Positions 59,476-64,000 of a stretch of DNA of 64,000 bases are shown piece by piece (position 1 is the first letter of the stretch; every line of letters begins with the position of its first letter). The notes beneath the pieces were generated by a model, which saw only the letters and a list, made by a program, of their open reading frames with translations, made no database searches and was not told the origin of the DNA. The position numbers were made by a program, and so were the translations under genes. The DNA is from Streptomyces hiroshimensis. GTDB lineage: Bacteria; Actinomycetota; Actinomycetes; Streptomycetales; Streptomycetaceae. Location: positions 62,001 through 126,000 of the forward strand of contig NZ_BMUT01000006.1 in the NCBI RefSeq assembly GCF_014650335.1. The letters are read 5' to 3'.

Positions 59476-60527
59476 GCCCGCGCCTGTGCGACGCCCTGGG
59501 CATCGACGTCCCGCTGCTGCAGGCGGGCATGGGCGGGGTGGCCGGGCCCGAGCTGGCAGCGGCCGTGTCGGAAGCCGGAGCCGGAGGCTGCCTGGCGCTC
59601 TACAAGGAACTGCCCGAGCACATCCCCGCGCTGGTCGAACGCGTACGGCAGCGCACCGGCAGGGCATTCGGCATCAACATCATCCCGGAGGTCGTCGGCG
59701 ACGCCCGTGCCGAGGAACAGCTGCGCGCCGCCCTCGATGCACTGCCGGAGCGCGCCTTCCTCACCTTCTTCGGCCTTCCCGGACCGCGCTGCCTGGCACT
59801 GCTGCGCCGCGTGGGCCACATGGGCCGCGTAGGCCGCACCGCCGCCCGCCCGGTGGTCGTCCAGGTGGGCAGCCCGGACGATGCCGGCAGGGCGGCCGAC
59901 CAGGGAGCCGACGTGGTCGTCCTGCAGAACAGAAGCGCAGGCGGGCACCTGCTCGGCGACCAGGAGGCGGACGAACTGCTGGAGGGCGTACGCCGCAGCC
60001 GTCCGCACCTCCCGCTCGTCACGGCGGGCGGCATCGGCGACGGGCGCGACCTCGCCGCGGCCGAGGCGCGGGGCACCGACGGGGCCCTGTGCGGCACGCT
60101 TTTCGTACCGGCCCACGAGTCCGACGCGCACCGGGTGTTCAAGGAACGGGTGCTGCGCGCCACCTCCGCCGAGACCGTCGTCACCGGCCTCTATCGCGTC
60201 GGCTGGCCCGGCCGGCGCCACCGCGTCCTGCGCACCGCCGTGACCGACGCGGGCCCCGGTCTGCCGGAGGCCTTCATCTCCACCGCGGAACACCACGGCC
60301 GACGGCACCCGATTCCCCGCTACAGCGCCGCCGCTCCCACCCGGCACTGCACCGGTCGGATCGAGGAAATGGCCATGTACTGCGGGGAGTCCGTCGACCG
60401 GGTGCACAGCGGTGCCACGGCGGCGGCGATCGTCACCGAATTCCGCCGCCAGTACGAACAGGGCGAACAGGGCGAACAGCGTGAACAGCGTGAACAGCGT
60501 GAAGAGTCCGACCAGTACGGACCGTGA
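59472..60527 (+). CDS. Nitronate monooxygenase-like FMN enzyme
   Basis: This 351-residue TIM-barrel flavoenzyme starts at GTG 59472, overlapping the ligase stop. Signatures are PLLQAGMGGVAGPELAAAVSEAG at the N-terminus, FGINIIPE, VVLQNRSAGGHLLG (the conserved catalytic His region in NMO is AxGHxG; here AGGHLLG), LVTAGGIGDGRDLAAAEARG and DGALCGTLFV for FMN phosphate binding. The C-terminus has a Gln/Glu/Arg hexapeptide-like repeat (EQGEQREQREQRE). It could oxidise or detoxify a nitronate/nitro intermediate made by the diiron oxygenase, or act as an FMN dehydrogenase on a carrier-bound intermediate. Confidence 0.85.
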   Translation: MSPRLCDALGIDVPLLQAGMGGVAGPELAAAVSEAGAGGCLALYKELPEHIPALVERVRQRTGRAFGINIIPEVVGDARAEEQLRAALDALPERAFLTFFGLPGPRCLALLRRVGHMGRVGRTAARPVVVQVGSPDDAGRAADQGADVVVLQNRSAGGHLLGDQEADELLEGVRRSRPHLPLVTAGGIGDGRDLAAAEARGTDGALCGTLFVPAHESDAHRVFKERVLRATSAETVVTGLYRVGWPGRRHRVLRTAVTDAGPGLPEAFISTAEHHGRRHPIPRYSAAAPTRHCTGRIEEMAMYCGESVDRVHSGATAAAIVTEFRRQYEQGEQGEQREQREQREESDQYGP

Positions 60528-60538
60528 AGGGAGCCCGG

Positions 60539-61564
60539 ATGGATTTCGGTGCCGCACATGTGACCCAGATGGCTCTGGGGGCCTGGCAGGCGCAGGTGCT
60601 CTACACCCTGACCGAACTCGGCATCTTCGAACTCCTGGCCGAAAAGCCGTTGCCCGCACAGGAGGTGGCCCGGCGCAGCGGCACCCACCCCCTCGCCGCC
60701 GAGGGGCTGCTGAACGCCGGTGTCGCCCTCAAGCTCCTCGCCAAGGACGGAGAGGAGTACGCCGATACGGATCTCGCCCTGCGGCTGCTGTGCGAGGAGT
60801 CCCCGGAGAGCCTGGCCCGCTGGGTGCGCGTCATGGGCCGCTGGTCCCGGCCCTGGAACGACCTGGCCGAGGTCGTCCGCACCGGGCAGCCGGCAGAAGG
60901 GCGCGAGGCCCGGCTGTGGCAGGACCCGCGCTACGTGGCCGATTTCGTGCTCGGCATGCACGAGTACGCCCGCAGGATCGCGGACGAGGTGGCGGAACAC
61001 GTCGACCTGCCCGCCGGGGCGCGGGTCACCGACGTCGGCGGCGGCGCGGGTACGTATGCCATCGCCCTGTGCCGCCGTCACCCGGACGTCACCGTGCGGA
61101 TCCTGGAGCTGGCGAGCGTCGTCCCGCTCGCCGAGAGCACCGTGGCGGAGGCGGGGCTGGCCGACCGGATCGCCGTGGCACCCGGCGACTATCTGGCGGA
61201 CCCCTTCGGCGCGGGCGTCTCCGCCGTCCTGCTGTCCAACGTCCTGCACCAGGAGAGCCGCGAGGCGGGCGAGTCCATCGTCGCCCGGGCGCACCGGGCC
61301 CTGCGCGCGGGAGGCAAGGTCGTCGTGAACGGCTACTTCCTCGACGAGACCCGCACCCGGCCGTCGTTCACCACGCTGCACAACCTCTCCGCGTTCACCT
61401 TGTGGGGCGGGGGCCGCAGTTACACCGTCGGTGAGGCCGCCCGGCTGCTGCAGGACGCGGGTTTCACCGAACCCGTGGTGCACCAGGTGGCACAGGGGGC
61501 GTCGACGGTGCTCGTCGCGCAGAAGGGCGCGGACGGGCAACCCTCCGCCGATCGAGGGGAGTAG
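60539..61564 (+). CDS. SAM-dependent O-methyltransferase
   Basis: This 341-residue protein starts at ATG 60539 behind GAAGGGAG, 11 bp after the previous stop. An N-terminal dimerisation winged helix (VLYTLTELGIFELLAEKPL, GTHPLAAEGLLNAGVALKLL) precedes the Rossmann domain with motif I TDVGGGAGTYAIAL, acidic strand ILELASVVPLAE and VLLSNVLHQESREAG. It belongs to the acetylserotonin/plant-type O-methyltransferase superfamily used in natural-product tailoring. The likely acceptor is a hydroxyl or N-hydroxyl generated in the pathway; this is inference. Confidence 0.88.
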   Translation: MDFGAAHVTQMALGAWQAQVLYTLTELGIFELLAEKPLPAQEVARRSGTHPLAAEGLLNAGVALKLLAKDGEEYADTDLALRLLCEESPESLARWVRVMGRWSRPWNDLAEVVRTGQPAEGREARLWQDPRYVADFVLGMHEYARRIADEVAEHVDLPAGARVTDVGGGAGTYAIALCRRHPDVTVRILELASVVPLAESTVAEAGLADRIAVAPGDYLADPFGAGVSAVLLSNVLHQESREAGESIVARAHRALRAGGKVVVNGYFLDETRTRPSFTTLHNLSAFTLWGGGRSYTVGEAARLLQDAGFTEPVVHQVAQGASTVLVAQKGADGQPSADRGE

Positions 61565-61569
61565 AGTGC

Positions 61570-61827
61570 ATGCCGCATCCATTGGACCCCATCCGTGCCT
61601 GGCTCGCTGAGAAGAACCCCACCGTGGGCGAGATCCCGCCCGACACCGATCTGATCGAGAACCGGCTGATCGACTCTCTCAGCTTCATGGAGTTCGTCAT
61701 GCTCCTCGAATCCGTGACCGGCCGGGATCTCCCGGTGGAGACGATGGAGCTGAGCCAGTTCCGCACGCTCGCAGCGATCGAGAAGAACTTCCTGCCGGGT
61801 ACGCCGGGCACACCGTGCGCGTCCTAG
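61570..61827 (+). CDS. Free-standing acyl/aminoacyl carrier protein
   Basis: This 85-residue four-helix protein starts at ATG 61570, 5 bp after the methyltransferase stop. The 4'-phosphopantetheine site is Ser36 in ENRLIDSLSFMEFV. The remainder (LLESVTGRDLPVETMELSQFRTLAAIEKNF) completes the fold. It is the obvious partner of the synthetase-like ligase at 58564, as in bacterial aa:CP ligase systems where ligase and carrier protein genes are neighbours. No phosphopantetheinyl transferase lies in the window. Confidence 0.9.
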   Translation: MPHPLDPIRAWLAEKNPTVGEIPPDTDLIENRLIDSLSFMEFVMLLESVTGRDLPVETMELSQFRTLAAIEKNFLPGTPGTPCAS

Positions 61828-61894
61828 CCGCGCCGCGTCCGGCCCGTGCCCGTGCCCGACCCCGGACCTCCGGGTCCGCGAGGGAGCCGCCGCC

Positions 61895-63118
61895 GTGTCC
61901 GCCCCCGCCCCTGCCCCCGCCGAAGAGTCCCGGAAGCCGGCTCAAGAGGCGCCGGTCGTACGCCTCTGGCTGGCCGCCTTCTGCGGTTACCTCTCCCTGG
62001 GCGCGACCTTGCAGACCTTGCCGTCCTTCACCGAGGACCGCTTCCACGCCGTCCCCTGGGCGGTGGCCGCCGTCGTGGGCATCGCCTCGCTCGCCGCCGC
62101 CGTCTGCCGGCCCTTCGCCGGGCGGGCCGTGGACGCCGGGCAGCCCCGCCGGACCGTCGTGCTGGGCGCCGCCTGCGGCGCGCTCGGCGGGCTCGGGCAC
62201 CTGTGGTCGCCCAGCCTCCCCGTCCTGGTGCTGGCGCGGCTCCTGCTCGGGGCGGGAGAGGGCATCCTGTTCACCTCGGCCGTCTCCTGGGTCATGCGCG
62301 GCAGCGCGGACGGCCGCAGGGCGCGGGTGGCCGGATGGTTCGGGCTGTCCATGTGGGGCGGCCTGTCGGCCGGGCCGGTCCTGGCCGGGCTGCTGCACGC
62401 CTGGCACGGCGACTCCGCCGTCTGGGGCGCCGTCACGCTCCTGCCCCTCGTCGGAATGGCCCTGGCGATCTCCACGCGCAACCCGCCCCGGCAACCCGCC
62501 GCCCCCGCCCGCGGAGCCCTCCTTCCCCGCGGCTCACGGCTCCCCGGCCTCGCCTACCTGCTCACCAGCTACGGGTACGGCGCGATCAGCACCGTCCTGC
62601 TCCTGTACCTCCAGCACGCGCACATCGGCGGCGGCCAGGCCGCGCTCGCGGTCTTCGCCGTCGCCTTCCTGGTCGCCCGGGCCGTCGGCAGCCCCATGGT
62701 CGACCGGCTCGGCGGCGTCCCGGCCTTCGTCGTGGCCGCGGTCGCCGAAGCCTGCGGACTGCTGATCCTCGGCTGCCGGGCCGACGTCGTCGGGGCCCTG
62801 CTCGGCACGGCGGTCACGGGCGCGGGCGTCGCCCTGCTCTATCCGGCCATGATCGCCGTCATCGTCGGCCGCTCCCCGCAAGGGCAGCAGGGTGCGGCGG
62901 TGGGCGTCATGATCTCCTTCTGGGACCTGGGGATCACGGTGTCCGGGTTCATCAGCGGGACGGTCGCGGGAGCGCTCGGCTACGGGTGGAGCTTCGTGCT
63001 CTCGGCCGGGCTGTCGGTGGCCGGGGCGGCGATCACGGTGTGCTTCCTGCGGGCGGGGCGGCGCACGCCGGAGCGCCCGGCGCCCGCGCGGGACGCCGAA
63101 CCGACCGCGCCGAGGTGA
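61895..63118 (+). CDS. MFS exporter of the biosynthetic operon
   Basis: This 407-residue protein starts at GTG 61895 behind GAGGGAG. It has about 12 membrane spans in two halves (LWLAAFCGYLSLGATLQTLP; LAYLLTSYGYGAISTVLLLYL). Motif A-like RAVDAGQPRRTVVLG and RLLLGAGEGILFTSAVSWV are seen. It closes the operon and probably exports the product. The 202 bp that follow hold a 22-bp repeat array. Confidence 0.87.
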   Translation: MSAPAPAPAEESRKPAQEAPVVRLWLAAFCGYLSLGATLQTLPSFTEDRFHAVPWAVAAVVGIASLAAAVCRPFAGRAVDAGQPRRTVVLGAACGALGGLGHLWSPSLPVLVLARLLLGAGEGILFTSAVSWVMRGSADGRRARVAGWFGLSMWGGLSAGPVLAGLLHAWHGDSAVWGAVTLLPLVGMALAISTRNPPRQPAAPARGALLPRGSRLPGLAYLLTSYGYGAISTVLLLYLQHAHIGGGQAALAVFAVAFLVARAVGSPMVDRLGGVPAFVVAAVAEACGLLILGCRADVVGALLGTAVTGAGVALLYPAMIAVIVGRSPQGQQGAAVGVMISFWDLGITVSGFISGTVAGALGYGWSFVLSAGLSVAGAAITVCFLRAGRRTPERPAPARDAEPTAPR

Positions 63119-63163
63119 CGCCGGGCGAGTGTCGGTGACGGCGGCGGCATCGGCTCCCGGTCA

Positions 63164-63316
63164 TTGGGCGCGCCAACGGTGACCGTTGGGTGCACCGACA
63201 GCGACCGTTGGGCGCACCAATGGCGGCCGTTGGTCGTACCCACGGCGATCGTTGGCTGCACCCACGACGGCCTTGGCCGCACCAACGGCGATCGTCGGCC
63301 GCACCCACGGCGGCCG
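63164..63316. repeat. Seven-copy degenerate 22-bp tandem repeat
   Basis: Units begin at 63164, 63186, 63208, 63230, 63252 (21 bp), 63273 and 63295. The consensus is TTGGNYGCACCNACGGCGAYCG. They lie between two convergent genes and end 5 bp before the ABC ATPase stop. The period is two helical turns. No spacers exist, so it is not a CRISPR. Confidence 0.85.
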
Positions 63317-63320
63317 CCGG

Positions 63321-64000
63321 TCAGCCCCTCGCCGACGTGGCCAGCCACCGGTGCCCCTGCCGGACCACGGTGATCGGCCGGCCGAAGCACCGCGTCAGCG
63401 CGGCGCTGTCGAGCACCTCGCCCACGGCACCGGCCGCCACGACGGCTCCGTCACGCAACAGCAGCGCGTGATCCACGGCAGGCGGCAGCTCCTCCACGTG
63501 ATGGGTGACGGTCACCGTCGCCAGGTGCGGCTGCCGCGCCGCCAGCGTGTGCAGAGCCTCCACCAGATCTTCCCGGGACGGCAGGTCCAGCGCGTTGAAC
63601 GGCTCGTCCAGCAGCAACAGCGACGGCTGCGTCATCAGCGCCCGCGCGATACGGATACGGGCCTTCTCGCCCTCCGAGCACACGCCCACCTCGCGGTCCG
63701 CCAGCCCCGCGCAGCCCAGCTCCTCCAGCAGCTCGTCCGCCCGCCTGCGGTCGGCGTCGTCGTACATCTTCCACAGGGGCTGCGCCGTGCCGCTCGCCCC
63801 GGTGAGGACGGCGGTGCGCGCGGTCAGCGACTCCGGCAGGCGGTGCCCGGATGCCACCGAACCCACCATGGCCCGCAGCTCGCGTACGTCGATCCGCCCC
63901 ACGCGACGGCCGAGCACGTCCACCGTGCCCTCCGTCGGGAAGCCGAGGCCGCTGGCCAGCCGCAGGGCCGAGGTCTTCCCCGCCCCGTTGGGGCCGAGCA
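63321..64000 (-). CDS. ABC transporter ATP-binding protein, partial (N-terminus beyond window)
   Basis: The frame is open to the window edge and its first residues here are the Walker A motif (LGPNGAGKTSALRLASGL). Also visible are CSEGEKARIRIARALM as a variant signature (CSEGE rather than LSGGQ), Walker B LLLLDEPFNALDLPS and switch His VTHHVEELP. The variant resembles ABC ATPases of the ModF/YbbA-like 'PhnC-like' minor groups, so the transported compound cannot be inferred. No permease gene is inside the window. Confidence 0.82.
   Translation of the reverse strand, partial: LGPNGAGKTSALRLASGLGFPTEGTVDVLGRRVGRIDVRELRAMVGSVASGHRLPESLTARTAVLTGASGTAQPLWKMYDDADRRRADELLEELGCAGLADREVGVCSEGEKARIRIARALMTQPSLLLLDEPFNALDLPSREDLVEALHTLAARQPHLATVTVTHHVEELPPAVDHALLLRDGAVVAAGAVGEVLDSAALTRCFGRPITVVRQGHRWLATSARG

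Noticed and set aside
63164..63316. CRISPR-like periodicity
   Set aside because: The 22-bp units are directly adjacent with no unique spacers, are degenerate, and no cas genes are nearby.
62980..63390. 136-codon minus-strand frame through the 22-bp repeat array
   Set aside because: It is generated by the repeat and the end of the exporter gene, with no ribosome site or domain.

Overview
The window is high-GC actinobacterial DNA and almost certainly comes from Streptomyces or a very close relative. The evidence is extreme GC in third codon positions, frequent GTG starts, two mycothiol genes (mshD, mshA), a CarD-type RNA polymerase regulator, a phoU/phoR-phoP locus with PHO boxes, msiK with a DasR-like site, an Scr1-type XRE regulator and two copies of a short palindromic repeat I associate with Streptomyces. 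No rRNA operon, CRISPR array or prophage is visible. One tRNA gene (Thr, anticodon TGT) lies at 50.9 kb.

Layout. 0-4.7 kb is an accessory locus that looks like an undescribed RiPP-type system. It has a LuxR/wHTH regulator, a 66-residue candidate precursor ending in a Cys-Gly-Gly-Cys motif, two paralogous JmjC (Fe(II)/2-oxoglutarate) oxygenases, a third JmjC-like protein that has lost every metal and co-substrate ligand, and a divergent second small Cys-containing secreted peptide beside a partial LuxR gene. 4.7-8.1 kb holds a membrane trypsin-like protease with a two-component system. 8.2-19.5 kb holds regulators, a 5'-nucleotidase family protein, mshD, a small accessory patch (HTH protein, flavoprotein, replication-like HTH protein) and a GntR-controlled ABC transporter with a perfect operator. 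19.6-23.9 kb is ppk-CHAD-NUDIX (polyphosphate).

24-29 kb carries mshA, a YbjN protein, an MFS exporter and phosphoglycerate mutase. 29.4-32.2 kb contains small or unusual genes: a 42-residue membrane protein, a His/Asp-rich secreted protein with a class F sortase, and a 36-residue, eight-cysteine metallothionein-like peptide. 32.4-38.6 kb is core: phoU, phoR-phoP (with a duplicated phoP start between them), a lipoprotein, carD, ispD and ispF. 38.6-49.1 kb holds an F420/FMN-type oxidoreductase, two acyltransferase-3 proteins, cysS, rlmB, a DoxX protein, a sugar nucleotidyltransferase and msiK. A solo TnpB element with a recognisable right-end omega-RNA sits at 49.3-50.7 kb, followed by tRNA-Thr, an MMPL transporter, an M24 peptidase and a DHA2-type MFS exporter.

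57.5-63.1 kb is a compact biosynthetic operon. It encodes an AurF-like diiron N-oxygenase, an aminoacyl-tRNA-synthetase-derived amino acid:carrier-protein ligase, a nitronate-monooxygenase-like flavoenzyme, an O-methyltransferase, a free-standing acyl carrier protein and an MFS exporter. The inferred logic is that an amino acid is loaded onto the carrier protein by the synthetase-like ligase, N-oxidised, further modified, O-methylated and exported. The product is unknown. A seven-copy 22-bp tandem repeat separates it from a partial ABC ATPase at the right edge.

The two regions most worth attention are the JmjC/peptide locus at the left and the synthetase-ligase/diiron oxygenase operon at the right.
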